DNA of 64,000 nucleotides. Origin: Dromaius novaehollandiae (taxonomy: Eukaryota; Chordata; Aves; Casuariiformes; Dromaiidae). The translations under genes were made by a program, and so were the position numbers. The first letter of the stretch is position 1. Every line of letters starts with the position of its first letter. Below are positions 25,801 to 35,906 of the stretch, one piece after another. Where the stretch lies: the NCBI RefSeq assembly GCF_036370855.1, contig NC_088103.1, positions 5,643,404-5,707,403 on the forward strand, written 5' to 3'. The notes under the pieces are model-generated. The model made no database searches. It was given only the letters and a program-made list of their open reading frames with translations, and was not told where the DNA came from.

Positions 25801-26019
25801 TGCAGCATCACTTCCTTACCCCAAATACTGTAGCTCAGCGTGTGACTGCACGGCATTTTCAAGAGTGATTATGCCTATAAGCTACAAGAGTTTGAACAGA
25901 AACTCAGGATCTGGCCTCTGCAGCTTCTTACAACTGCAGCACAGCCTTCATGCCCTAAGATCACTCTCTTTAAGGACTACGGACACGGACAGCCCCTGAT
26001 TTTGCTCCTGGTGCTCCTA

Positions 26020-26700
26020 GTGCCCCCCAGCGCCCTCCACTTGTCCTGCTGCGTGCCACGCAGGAGTCTGTATTCCGGGGCTGGGGTTGTCCTAATGCCC
26101 TTCCTGTGTGCTGCAGTGTGCCACATGGCCCTCTGCTCGCCTGGCTTCCCCTGACGGGCTGGGCTTCGTCCTCTGCTTGCGCCCCAGAGCTCGTCATTGG
26201 GTCTCTTGCCAGACGGGGAGCCCTGGGGAGGGTCTGAGACCTGCCGGAGCAGGGAGCACCAGGGCCGGTCCCAAAGAGGGCCTGCAGCGGGGCAGCCCTG
26301 CGCAGGGCCGGGGCCGCACCCCGGGGCCGCCGACAAGGACGAGGCGGCAGCGCGGCCGGGGAACGTCGCAGCGCGCCCTGCCCCGCGGCATGCCGGGACA
26401 TGTAGTCCGCTCGGTCCGGCTGCCGGGCGGCCATGTTGTGCCCCGCGGCACGCCGGGAGGTGTAGTTCCGGGTACGGGTGCCGCTCAGCGCCGCTGCGGC
26501 GGCCCAGCGCGTGTGTCCCGCGGCGGACAGGGGCTGCTCAGAGGCGGGAGAGCCCGCAGGTTGGCGCGGGCGGCGGGGCTTCCCGTCTCTTGGGGGAGCA
26601 GGCGGGGCTGTGCCGAGGGCAGCCCGTGCCCCTGGGCAGTGGGGGGATGGGAGGGTGCGAGGGGCCGTGGGGCCTGTGGGTAGCTGTGGGGCCTGGCAGT
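26020..26700. promoter_or_regulatory. CpG-rich promoter-like block with twin ZNF143-type motifs and a YY1-type site (left arm)
   Basis: A GC/CpG-rich block. On the minus strand it holds two near-identical 30-bp units (26,381-26,410 and 26,441-26,470) exactly 60 bp apart, each matching the ZNF143/STAF pattern ACTACA-NN-TCCCGGC-TGC. Between them a YY1-like ACAACATGGCCGCC sits on the same strand. The ATG at 26,434 opens a 154-codon minus-strand frame of low-complexity Arg/Ala/Pro content, which may be a first exon or 5' UTR. No downstream gene is recognised on either side, so the transcript is unknown; a noncoding RNA is possible. A 659-bp LTR follows immediately. The right-arm mirror is at 49,191-49,280. 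Confidence 0.55.
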
Positions 26701-26702
26701 GG

Positions 26703-27361
26703 TGTTACAAGACAGCCCTGGGAAGCTCAGAAAGAATGTTTGAACTAGGTAGATTAGGATAACGTCTAACTTTAAGTATAAAACTTGCTTAGCATGAGTA
26801 GCTAAATTTGCTGAAGCCTTAGGCCGCACTCCTAGTTCAGTAAGAAAGGGCCCCAGAGCTGGTGCAGGCTGGAAAGATAAGGGAGTTACAAGCAGTCTGC
26901 ATTCCTGTGCCCCACTCTCCGAAAGGGAGGATGTCAAGGCTTTGAAATAAGGCCTGCTTGGGCGCCAGGACCTTGGGAAGCAAAACCTCCTCTCACTGCT
27001 GAAACAAAGTTAATTAAGGGGTCTGGACTATCTCCCCCTTGTCAGGACTTTGGGAGATAACACCTACTGTCCCTGCTGGGGCAGTGTTAATTGATCTCCC
27101 CTCATCAGGACCTTGAGAGACAGGGGTGGGACCCAGGGAATGAAGAAATCACTAACCAATCAGTGTAAAAGGGAAAGTCGCAAATCTGGCAGTTTGTGTG
27201 TATAAATGCTACTTGAAAAGTTGGGGGGTGTGCTCGATTTGTGGGAAACCACCGAGCACCCAGGCTTGCGCAACTCTGAAATAAATAAGCAAATGTCTCT
27301 CCTGAGTGTGTAATTATTGGCTTATTGCACACCAGGCAACGAATCGGCTTTTCGGACAACA
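26703..27361 (+). mobile_element. Solo LTR of the class I ERV family (left arm)
   Basis: A 659-bp LTR from TGTTACAAGACA to CGGACAACA, related to the 672-bp LTRs at 33.1-46.5 kb but more diverged. It is flanked by a 4-bp target duplication GTGG (26,699-26,702 and 27,362-27,365), as gammaretrovirus-like elements make. TATAAAT is at 27,201, with an AATAAATAA polyadenylation signal further on. No internal sequence remains, so it is a product of LTR-LTR recombination. Confidence 0.92.
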
Positions 27362-27821
27362 GTGGGGCCAGGGTGGCAGTGGCTGTGAGGAGCGGCAGAG
27401 CCAGGACAGGGTGGCGCCGAGATGGCCCGGTATGATGGCAGCACCAGGGAAGAGCCCCGGGGCAATGGGAGGGTGAGGTGGCTGTGCAGGGCCGAGACCC
27501 CAGGACAGCCCCGCACACCCCACTGCAGCCCCGGAGACACCGCGTAACCTCCTGCCTGTCGAGGTCACCGCATTTGGGCACCTCTTAGAGCGTGCAAAGA
27601 GCCTGCAGGAGCCGCAGGCACAAGTACAGAAGGTCCCCAGTCTCCTCTGAGCACCTGCCGAGACTGCCTTTCTTTTCATTTTCCTTTCTGTGACGGGATT
27701 TTGCTGCTTCTGTGTTCCTTTGTGGGACCGTGTTCAGAGTGGCCCTTTTCAGCCCTCTCTGGTCTGCCTCAGCTGACAGCCAGGTCAAAACTGGGGAGTG
27801 CGTCTGAGAGCAACCGTTTTG

Positions 27822-27910
27822 TATTGTCTGCAGGCTTGCTGAAGGTGCCCTCGGTCCCATCATCCAGGTCGTTAATGAAGATATTAAAGATTAGTGGAGC
27901 CAGTACAGTA
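27822..27910 (-). mobile_element. CR1 fragment at the inner palindrome border
   Basis: A short antisense CR1 piece (gtctgcaggcttgctgaagg ... catccaggtcgttaatgaag). It starts within about 10 bp of the point where left and right arms cease to match. The following sequence to about 28,085 is unassigned. Confidence 0.65.
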
Positions 27911-28085
27911 AAAGAGAAAAACCCTGCCAGCATCCCATCAGGACCCATAGACTGCTGTGTGCCCAGCTGGTTTTCTCCATGTTCTCCAAGCTGATCCTTC
28001 TCTACTGAGGGGAGATCTTTCCTCTCCTGGAGGAAATCTGCTCCTGGCGGTCCAGGAGCCAACCCTCTCCTGAGGGAAAATTTCA

Positions 28086-28860
28086 CCTTAGAAACTGGTG
28101 AGGCACTTCTCCCTCTTTGCACTAGTGCAACTGACTGCTCTGTCGCAATGGCTGCAGCCCTGAAGGACGCCAAAGACGAGAAGATCCTTGTGCTCGGAGC
28201 TATGCAAAGGAGTAACTCTCTCAGGCTCCGCCTAGGAGAGTTGCCCAGCTGGAGTCTAGGCAGTGAGCAGCAGGCTGCCTAGGGGAGACAGTGTGCAATC
28301 TAGGGAGAAAGGCAGCTCTGTGTCTGAGCTGCTTCTGCTGCTTTCACCCTGGAGGTCCTTGTGATGCCCAGAGCACAACAACAAGCACAGGCGGGTTTTC
28401 CAGAGAAGTCTGCGATTGCCTTTGTGACCTTAGGAGACAGCAGCTCTGGCTGGGATGAGTTCCTCCACCTGCTGACTCACTCACTGGGACTGTGAGACTC
28501 TGATTGCAGCCTTTTCCTTTGCTGGGGCACTTTTTCCCTTCCTCCTACCAGGAACAGACTCCTAAAAGGCAGCATTACAATAAATACCAATCCTTCCACA
28601 GCAGGACTTCAACACACTCCCACAAGCAACCCTACTCAGAGCACCACCAAATTGTCAGCAAGTATCCAGGCAAACTTAAAGGGGATTGAGCCAGCTGTGC
28701 TAAAAGGCACCAGGAGTTTGGTAGCAGAGCAAGCCTCTCAGACCAACGCCCAGAAAGACTGCATGCTGCTGCTGCACCCACACCCCCATGCAATGCGATG
28801 CTTTATTTTGCCTTCTGGGTAGCATCCTGCCAGCTCCCTAGAGATGTGAATTCAAACATT
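28086..28860 (+). repeat. Diverged, internally deleted copy of the arm's 24.0-25.8 kb region
   Basis: It matches 24,030-24,480 and then 25,080-25,120 joined to 25,497-25,760, with substitutions well above the arm-to-arm level. A stretch of about 375 bp present at 25,120-25,497 is absent, the join lying near 28,580. It looks like an older duplication of the gene's 3' flank left in the spacer. Confidence 0.75.
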
Positions 28861-29690
28861 CAGAGGTATCCTCTCCAAAACGGAGAGGTGCTGTTCCTGA
28901 GGGAGCCGTGTCCTGCCAAAGCCCACCCTGGCCCTGCCTGCACCAGCCCATCTACCCACCCTCCCCTCTCCACAGCAGCAGGCTCTGGGCCCAGGGTCCC
29001 TGCCCCAGGGCAGAGACACAAAGCTCCCCAGCACTGGCCATGAAGCGTGCGCTTTTTTCCTGCTCCCTGCAGGGTCCGAGCAGCAGCAGAGGGCTCACAC
29101 AGAGGTGCCAGCGCCTCTGCCGTGGTGCCGCCCTGGGTGGGGATGCTCAGGCCTGTGCAGAGGCCTGGGATATGCCTCTCCTGGGCCAGCTGTGTGTGGA
29201 GGAGGGACTGCTCGTGCTGCCTGCCCCACGGAAAAGGCGCTGCAGTATGGACACCCGGTGCTGGGGGGCCGCAGCACCATCGCTCCACACACCAGGAGAG
29301 GCTCAGGAAGCACCCGCTCTGCCAGGACCTTGCATGGGAGCAGAGGAAAGGGGCAAGAGAGCCCTCCAAGGGCTGGCATTGGGGCTAGGGGGTTGTTAAC
29401 AGCTGACCAGCCCAGGGTTTCACCTTGGAAGAGCCACAGCCATTCCCACCTGCGTCCTGCGCTGCTGAGTGGGAGTGAACTCCTCCTGAGACTGCAGGTC
29501 TGACGTGCAGCCTGGCAGCAAGTACCTTCTTCGGAACAAAAATGTGAACGGGAAATGTTAACCCAGTCAGCCCTGCAAGGTATTCATTGCTGCTCTAGGG
29601 TTTTCTTCTCTCTCTCTCTGTAGACCTGCTCAGAAAGCCCCTGCTCTGCCAATTAGGGCTGGGCTCCGGAGCTGGGCATCTTTTTCTTCT
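28861..29690. other. Spacer DNA without a recognised gene
   Basis: GC-rich, with open frames on both strands over about 28,900-29,400. One acceptor-like site (TGCTCCCTGCAG, ~29,072) precedes an open Cys/Arg-rich stretch, but no donor or domain makes it convincing. The frames are probably composition-driven. Confidence 0.4.
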
Positions 29691-29696
29691 CAGCAA

Positions 29697-29769
29697 GCCT
29701 GGATAGCTCAGTTGGGAGAGCATCAGACTTTTAATCTGAGGGTCCAGGCTTCAAGCCCCTGTTCAGGCG
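29697..29769 (+). tRNA. tRNA-Lys(UUU)-like gene, probably degenerate
   Basis: A 73-nt cloverleaf with a 7-bp acceptor stem (GCCTGGA...TTCAGGC), a D arm, an anticodon stem/loop with CTTTTAA (anticodon UUU) and a T arm. The T stem has a C where box B needs G (GCTTCAAGC), which breaks the 53-61 pair and weakens the internal promoter. No run of four T's follows closely as a Pol III terminator. The structure is otherwise conserved. It may be an inactive nuclear tRNA copy. Confidence 0.75.
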
Positions 29770-29934
29770 ACAGCCTTCCTATTTACTCAGTGAGCTTTCC
29801 CCTTTGCACAACAAGTGGCACTGCCAAAACGGAGGAACCCCAGGGGCGTCCTTAGAGCCATAAATAAACTCTTGGCATCCAACTCCTGTCTCCCACAAAA
29901 GACACAAGCTCTCTCTATCCTTCCTCAAGGATGA

Positions 29935-30185
29935 AACCAGCAGAGGCAGCTCAGACACACAGCTACATTTCTTCCCACATTGCACTCTGCCTCCCCTAGG
30001 CAGCCTGCTGCTCATTGCCTAGGCTCCAGCTGGGCAACTCTCCTAGGCGCAGCCTCAGGGAGTTGCTCTTTTGCACACCTCCAAGCACTCCTAGACTTTG
30101 GTGTCCTTCAGGGCTGCAGCCACTGCGACAGAGCAGTCACTTGCACTGTTGCCAACAGGGACAAGTGCCTCACCGGTTTCTAAGA
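29935..30185 (-). repeat. Inverted diverged copy of the arm's 24.0-24.3 kb repeat
   Basis: The reverse complement matches 24,030-24,280 and 28,090-28,340 (for example cctaggcagcctgctgctca on this strand). It is more diverged than the arm copies. It is the third version of this unidentified repeat in the left half of the window. Confidence 0.7.
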
Positions 30186-30229
30186 CAAAATCCTCCCACA
30201 GGAGACGATTGGGTGTGATTTACCCACAG

Positions 30230-30298
30230 GAAGGCCTGGAGAAGATGAGGAAGGAGCAGCAAAAATACATCTTGCAGGACAAGAGCCTAACAGAAGCA
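30230..30298 (+). CDS. Small exon-like open segment of an unrecognised gene
   Basis: A 69-bp segment between acceptor TTTACCCACAG and donor GTAAGT. It is open for 23 codons encoding a Lys/Glu/Gln-rich helix-like peptide (LEKMRKEQQKYILQDKSL), as in coiled-coil proteins. No partner exon was found nearby, so it may be a relic. Confidence 0.25.
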
Positions 30299-30552
30299 GT
30301 AAGTCACAAACTACTGACGTGGGGCTTCTCTCCCCATGTGCAGGCAGGGTGAGTGCCCTCCCCGGGGGATGCATCCCAGCCCTCCCGTGCACCAGAGGCC
30401 ATGCAGAGGGTGCGGGGAGGATGCCCAGGCAGCAAGAGCCAGAGCCAGAGCCAGGCAGGATGCTGCCCTGGTACCCACTCCCCAAAACTGGCCTCCTGCT
30501 CCACTGCCTCTCTCCATGTAGCTCCATGGACACTGGGCCATGGAAGGGGCAC

Positions 30553-32580
30553 AGCCTTTCCCTCCAGGCTGGGACAGAGCTGGCGACTGGGGATTAAAGG
30601 GCAGACTAACATGGGTGACACTGCTGTGGGTGTTTGCTACAGGCCACCTGAGCAGGGAGGAGAAGGAAATGAGGCCTTCTACAGACAGCTGGAAGCAGCC
30701 TCACAGTCACACGCCTTGCTCCTCAGCGGGTTTTGAACCACCCCAATACCTGCTCAAGGCACGACACAGCAAGGCACCAGCAATCCCATGCTGGGATGGG
30801 GCTAGAAAGGCCAAGGCCCATCTGGACTTTAAACTGGCAAGAGGTGTCAAGGACAACAAGAAGGGCTTCTCTGAACACCTCCGTAACAAAAAGAAGGCGC
30901 GGGCAAATGTGGACCCGCTGCTGAATGGGGCAGGGGCCCTGCTGACAAAGCATACCAAAAGGTCTGAATGCCTTCTTTGCCTCAGTCTTTACTGGTATGA
31001 CTGGCCCTCAGGAATCCCAGGCCCTGGAGACCAGGGAAAAAGTCTGCAGAAAGGAAGACTTTCCCTTGGTGGAGGACGACTGGGTTAAGGATCCCTTAAG
31101 CAAACTGGACACCCACAAATCCACGGGCCCTGATGGGATACACACCCACGAGTGCTGAGGGAGCTGGCCGATGTCTTTGCAAGGCTGCTCTCAATCATCT
31201 TTGAAAGGTCATGGCGATCAGGAGAGGTGTCTGAGGACTGGAAGAAAGCAAACGTCACTCCAGTCTTCAAAAAGGGCAGCAAAAAGGACTCAGGGAACTA
31301 CAGGCCAGTCAGCCTCACCTCGATGCCTGGAAAGGTGATGGAGCAGCTCATCTCGGACACCATTTCCAAGCCTGTGAAGGATAAGCAGGTGATCAGCAGT
31401 CGTCAGCACGGATTCACAAAGGGGAAATCACACTTAACCAACCTGATAGCCTTCCAAGACGGAAGGACTGCCTGGGCAGATGAGGAGAGACCAGGGGATG
31501 TTGTCTACCTTGACTTCACTAAGGCTTTTGACACTGTCTCCCACAACATCCTCACAGGCAGGTTGAGGAAGTATGGGCTAGATGAGCAGACAGCGAGGTG
31601 GACTGAGAACTGGCTGAATGGCAGAGCTCAGAGGGTTGTGATGAGTGGCACAAAGTCTAGCTGGAGGCCTGTAGCTAGCGGTGTACCCCAGGGCTCAACA
31701 CTGGGTCCAGTCCTCTTCAACTTCTTCCTCACTGACCTGGATGAAGGGACAGCGTGCACCCTCAGCCAGTGTGCTGATACGAAGCTGGGAGAAGTGGCTG
31801 ACACACCAGAGGGCTGTGCTGCCATTCAGAGGGCCCTCAACAGGCTGGAGACATGGGCCAAGAGGAAGCTCATGCAGTTCCAAAAGGGAAGTGCGGAGTC
31901 CTGCACCTCGGGGTCAGTTACAACCCCATGCACCAGTAAAGGCTGGTGGCTCACCTGCTGGAAAGCAGCCCTGCAGAGAAGGACCTGGGAGTCCGGGTGG
32001 ACAACAAGCTGACCATGAGCCGACAATGTGCCCCTGTGGCCAAGAAGGCCAACAGTATGCAGGGCGGCATGAGGAAGAGTCTTGCCAGCAGGTCGAGGGA
32101 GGTGATCCTTCCCCTCTGCTCAGCCCTGGTGGGGCCACACCCAGAGCACGGTGTCCAGCTCTGGGCTCCCCAGTACAAGAGAGATGTGGAGCTCCTGCAG
32201 CGAGTCCAGCAAAGGGCTGCTAAGACGACTAAGGGACTAGAGCATCTCTCCTACAAGGAAAGGCTGTGACAGCTGGGACTGTCCAGATAAATATCTGAAG
32301 GGCGGTGGGGCCAGTCACTCTTCAGCGCTGCCCCCTGACAGGACAAGAGGCAAGGGGCACAAACTGAAACACAGCAAGTTCCGTTTGAACATAGCAGGGA
32401 CAAACTTCTTTCCTGTGAGGGCAGCAGAGCACTGGAACAGGTTGCCCAGAGAGGTTGTGCAGTCTCCAGCCTTGGAGATGTTCAAAAGCTGTCCAGATAG
32501 GGTCTCATGCTTGAGCAGGGGGTTGGACTAGGTGACCTCCAGAGGTCCCTGCCAACCTCAGCCATTCTGTGATTCGGTGA
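30553..32580 (+). mobile_element. CR1 LINE with decayed reverse transcriptase ORF2
   Basis: A CR1 element, 5' truncated inside ORF2. It ends at 32,580 with the CR1 terminal motif (ATTCTGTGATTC). From 31,152 a frame of about 250 codons shows LINE RT blocks: [38 protein letters not shown]. The catalytic FADD motif is damaged: near 31,771 the sequence reads CAD with one Asp codon lost. A frameshift near 31,895 moves the thumb/C-terminal part (AEKDLGV, VAKKAN, SRSREVILP) into another frame over 31,946-32,269. The element is therefore dead. It sits upstream of the compound provirus in the spacer. Confidence 0.9.
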
Positions 32581-33136
32581 ACTTCAGGTGAACACATATT
32601 CTTGCAACGGCATCTTTCCTGGGACAGATCTTCACTTCATTTCCTATTTTGCTTCAACAAATTCGCTTTTTCTATGCAGGGCTAGTTACCATAGGGAAAA
32701 AATTACTCAAATCAGCACCAAGAAATACAGACACCGTCTTCCCTCCCGGGACCCCTATCTGCCATCCTCCTTAACAACTACTGCCTGGACACAGATCTAC
32801 AATTACTGACTATACCCAGGATTCATAAGCCAGGCAATCAGCTGTTAGACCACCCAGAGCTCGCGTGCAATTGCCCAGGTTAAACACTGGCATTTTGTGG
32901 TGACCAAATTTTAACAATCCACTTTGTTTTGCTAAGCAGTCGCCTGCAGCAATGAAGACCAAGTTTTGCCACTTGACAGACGTGCACTTCCAAACCATCC
33001 CAAGGGGTCAGGAAAATCAGCTCAATTCCTGAAGTGCTTTCGCTGTAGATCCCAAACACCAGCACCTCTGAAGTGCAAGTGCACCGGCTCTGCTGGCTTG
33101 TGAGTTAAAGCGTTGCTCATGGGACAGCTAGAGATG
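32581..33136. other. Spacer DNA without a recognised feature
   Basis: AT-richer single-copy sequence between the CR1 3' end and the proviral target site. I see no gene, repeat or RNA here. Confidence 0.5.
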
Positions 33137-33140
33137 GGAC

Positions 33141-33812
33141 TCTTACAGGACAACTCTGAGAAGCTCAGAAAGAATGTTTGAAGTAGGTAGATTTGGATAA
33201 CTTCTATCTTAGATAGAAGTTGCTTAGCCTGAGTAGCCGCACACTTGCTTAGCATGAGTAGCTAAATTTGCTGAAGCCTTAGGCCGCGCTCCTAGTTCGG
33301 TAAGAAAGGGCCTCAGAGCTGGTGCAGGCTGGAAAGATAAGGGAGTTACAAGCAGTCTGCATTCCTGTGCCCCACTCTCCGAAAGGGAGGATGCCAAGGC
33401 TGAGAAATAAGGCCTGTTTGGGCGCCAGGACCTTGGGAAGCAAAGCTTCCTCGCACTGTTGAAACAGTGCTGACTAAGGGGTCTGGATTATGTCTTCTTC
33501 CTCAGGGCCTTGGGAGATAACACCTACTGACCCGGCTGGGGCAGTGTTAATTGACCAGGACCTTGAGGAGCAGGGGTGGGATCCAGGGAATGAAGAAATC
33601 ACTAACCAATCAGTGTAAAAGGGAAAGTCGTAAATCTGGCAATTTGTGTGTATAAATGCTACTTGAAAAGTTGGGGGGGTGTGCTTGATTTGTGGGAAAC
33701 CACCGAGCACCCAGGCTTGCGCAACTCTGAAATAAATAAACAAATGTCTCTCCTGAGTGTGTAATTACTGGCTTACTGCACACCGGGCAACGAATCCGCT
33801 TTTCGGACAACA
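33141..33812 (+). repeat. ERV LTR 1 (5')
   Basis: 672 bp. The expected terminal TG is TC here. U3 has AACCAATCAG at 33,604 and TATAAAT at 33,651; AATAAATAAA at 33,731 marks the R-region polyadenylation signal. It ends in ACAACA. It differs from LTR 2 at only about seven sites. Confidence 0.95.
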
Positions 33813-33818
33813 GTGTTC

Positions 33819-33836
33819 TGGCGACCCAGGTGGGAC
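33819..33836 (+). promoter_or_regulatory. Primer binding site, unit 1
   Basis: TGGCGACCCAGGTGGGAC lies 6 nt after the LTR. It complements a tRNA 3' end of the Arg type (ending GGGTCGCCA), a tentative assignment. A canonical donor (ACAG|GTAAGC) follows at about 33,962, probably for spliced env RNA. The leader to 34,134 has no open gene. Confidence 0.7.
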
Positions 33837-34134
33837 TCTCACTGTAAAGCCTTGCCCGGATCGTCTTGCCAGTGCCGGCGGGGAGACACTGCTCATCGGA
33901 CTCCAGCGCGCACCGACCGTTTTGTTCGGGGACTCCGTGAGCACTCTCCCTGGTCGGAACAGGTAAGCGGCTCAAAGGTGCAACGCAGTAATTATTAAGA
34001 GACATTGCATAAAGGGTATGATACAAGGGTAATTGGTTGTGGTAACCAAAGGTAAGCTTTGTACACGTTTGGACAGTGACGACTGGAGTGTACGAAAGCG
34101 TAATTGGTAAGAACGTTCTTTTAAGGGTAATAAT

Positions 34135-35906
34135 ATGGGAACAGGACAATCTGTGGGGGTATCCTCCTGTTCTCCTTTAGGATGCATCCTGAAACATTGG
34201 AGTGTAGGGAACGGCGATCGGAAGATCTCACGATGGCACGGAAAGAGGAAGGAAGAGGAAGGATATGACGTAGAGATAGCAGTATGCTTGTAGGTACATA
34301 AGCGAATACATGCGTACAATAAACGCCATTTGCAGCATCCTCATATTGGTGTCAGTGCTCATTGGCCCGGAGGCTGGGGGAGCCTCCGTGCCGTCTCAGG
34401 CGAACGGCAGATTGTCGCATCAGAAGGCGACATTGGAGTAAGTTTGGTGGGAATCCTTTAACAAGGAGAAAATTAAAGGAATACTGTACTCAGTGGTGGC
34501 CAATGTATAAACTGGAGGATGAGGAAAAATGGCCAGAAATGGGAACGCTAAACTATAATACAATCTTGCAACTTACGTTGTTTTGCAGAAGACAGAACAA
34601 ATGGGATGAGGTCCCATATGTAGATTTGTTCTTCTCTCTGAGAAATGATCATGAAACTAGAAAAAAATGTAAGCTATTGATCTCTGACTCAAATGTGTTA
34701 ATGATGATGGGAAACAAAGAGAAAATGCCTCGGTGTTGCTCTGCTTGTAGCATTGGGAAAAGATGTTTAGAAGTGGGTGATGAGGAAGAGGATGTACAAT
34801 TATTGGTCTCTCCGGAAAGAGATCAAGATAGTGTCGATAGCAGAAAGAAGGGAAGTGAGGCATGTAGCCCGATTGCAGGCAGAACTCGGGCTACTCGGGC
34901 TCAACAAAACCCCGCGATTCAGGCTCCGCTGCGTCAAGCAGTCGGACCAGACGGGATGCCTGTGTATGTGAAGGTCCCTTTTTCAACTACAGATGTAATG
35001 AATTGGAAGGAGTCTGCCGGGTCGTACCGAGAAAATCCAGAGAAGATGTATCAATCCTTTAAAATGATAATTGAGAATCATAATCCAGATTGGCAGGATT
35101 TACAGGTGCTTTTAAATACTTTGCTTGCACCTGAGGAGAAAAGAATGGTATTAGACAAAGCTCAAGAGGAGAATAAAAGCCAAAATGCTAGAGACGGACC
35201 AGACCGTTTTGTGCCGGCCCAGGAACCGGGTTGGGATCAAAACACAGGGGCAGGCAGGTTAATGACTAAACAGTACCAACAGTTAATATTATATGGGGTA
35301 AAGCATGGAGTACCCAGGCCCAAAAATATTGCAAAACTATATCAAGTCGCACAGGGTAAGAATGAGGATCCCTCTGCATTTTACGAGCGGTTATGTGAAA
35401 CTGCCCGAAAATGGACAGACTTGGATCCCGAGGACGAAGCAAATAAAATGACTTTTACTACATTATTTGTAGGACAATCAGCACCAGATATAAGGAGAAA
35501 GCTTCAGAAAGTAGATGGTATGTCGGGGATGTCAATATCGCAATTAATAGAAATTGCATATAAGGTGTACCATAACAGGGAAGAAGTAGAGAGAAAGGAA
35601 AAACAAAAGGAGAAACTGAAAGATAAGAGGCAAAATGCTGCAATCTTGGCAGCTGCATTTGCCCGGGCACAAACTCCCTCTCAGGGAAGGGGTTTTCTGA
35701 AAGGACAAGGACGTGGAAGAGGGCATAGAGTAGGAGGGAATTGGGGAAATAGAATTCCGCTAAGGAGAGATCAGTGTGCAATTTGCAGGGGGAAGGGGCA
35801 CTGGAAAAATGAGTGCCCGAAGAGACAATCAGATCATTGGAAACCTCAGTCTGCATCTGTTCCAGAGGCAGATTTGCTCATGATTGGTACAGAGGATTCA
35901 GACTGA
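34135..35906 (+). pseudogene. gag: gag of ERV unit 1, interrupted by a nested LTR
   Basis: The start (ATG at 34,135, followed by Gly for myristoylation) is cut after about 22 codons by a 230-bp LTR at 34,203-34,432. Reading resumes at 34,439 and is open to TGA at 35,904-35,906. The downstream part carries capsid with a major homology region and a CCHC zinc knuckle (C-X2-C-X4-H-X4-C), as in unit 2. The insertion puts foreign sequence, a polyadenylation signal and new codons between matrix start and the rest, so normal Gag is not expected. One residue (Val for Met) distinguishes it from unit 2 in the middle of the protein. Confidence 0.9.
34203..34432 (+). mobile_element. Nested solo LTR of avian alpharetrovirus type
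   Basis: A 230-bp element starting TGTAGGGAAC and ending AAGGCGACA. It is flanked by a 6-bp target duplication TTGGAG (34,197-34,202 and 34,433-34,438), the length typical of avian sarcoma/leukosis-type integrases. It contains TACAATAAACGCCATTTG at about 34,315, which matches the R start/polyadenylation block of avian alpharetroviruses, then an ATTGGTGT motif. It is absent from unit 2, so it inserted after, or on only one parent of, the tandem duplication. Confidence 0.88.

Larger units (their letters stand above)
17426..27812 (+). repeat. Left arm of large inverted repeat (palindrome)
   Basis: About 10.4 kb, matched in reverse complement by 47,848-58,247. Corresponding positions sum to about 75,660-75,670 throughout. 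The arm contains PHF7-like copy B, an unidentified repeat, the CpG promoter-like block and a solo LTR. The outer border is where 17,400-17,425 stops matching the DNA beyond 3,800 and 58,247. The inner border is next to a CR1 fragment at 27,822. The arms differ only by scattered substitutions and small indels. Confidence 0.95.

Noticed and set aside
25970..26434. 154-codon frame starting at the YY1-type ATG
   Set aside because: Composition is typical of translated CpG island (Arg, Ala, Pro, Gly). It was kept only as a possible first exon or 5' UTR in the promoter entry.
30553..32580. Possible active LINE
   Set aside because: The catalytic FADD motif has lost an Asp and the frame is broken near 31,895. 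It is 5' truncated as well.
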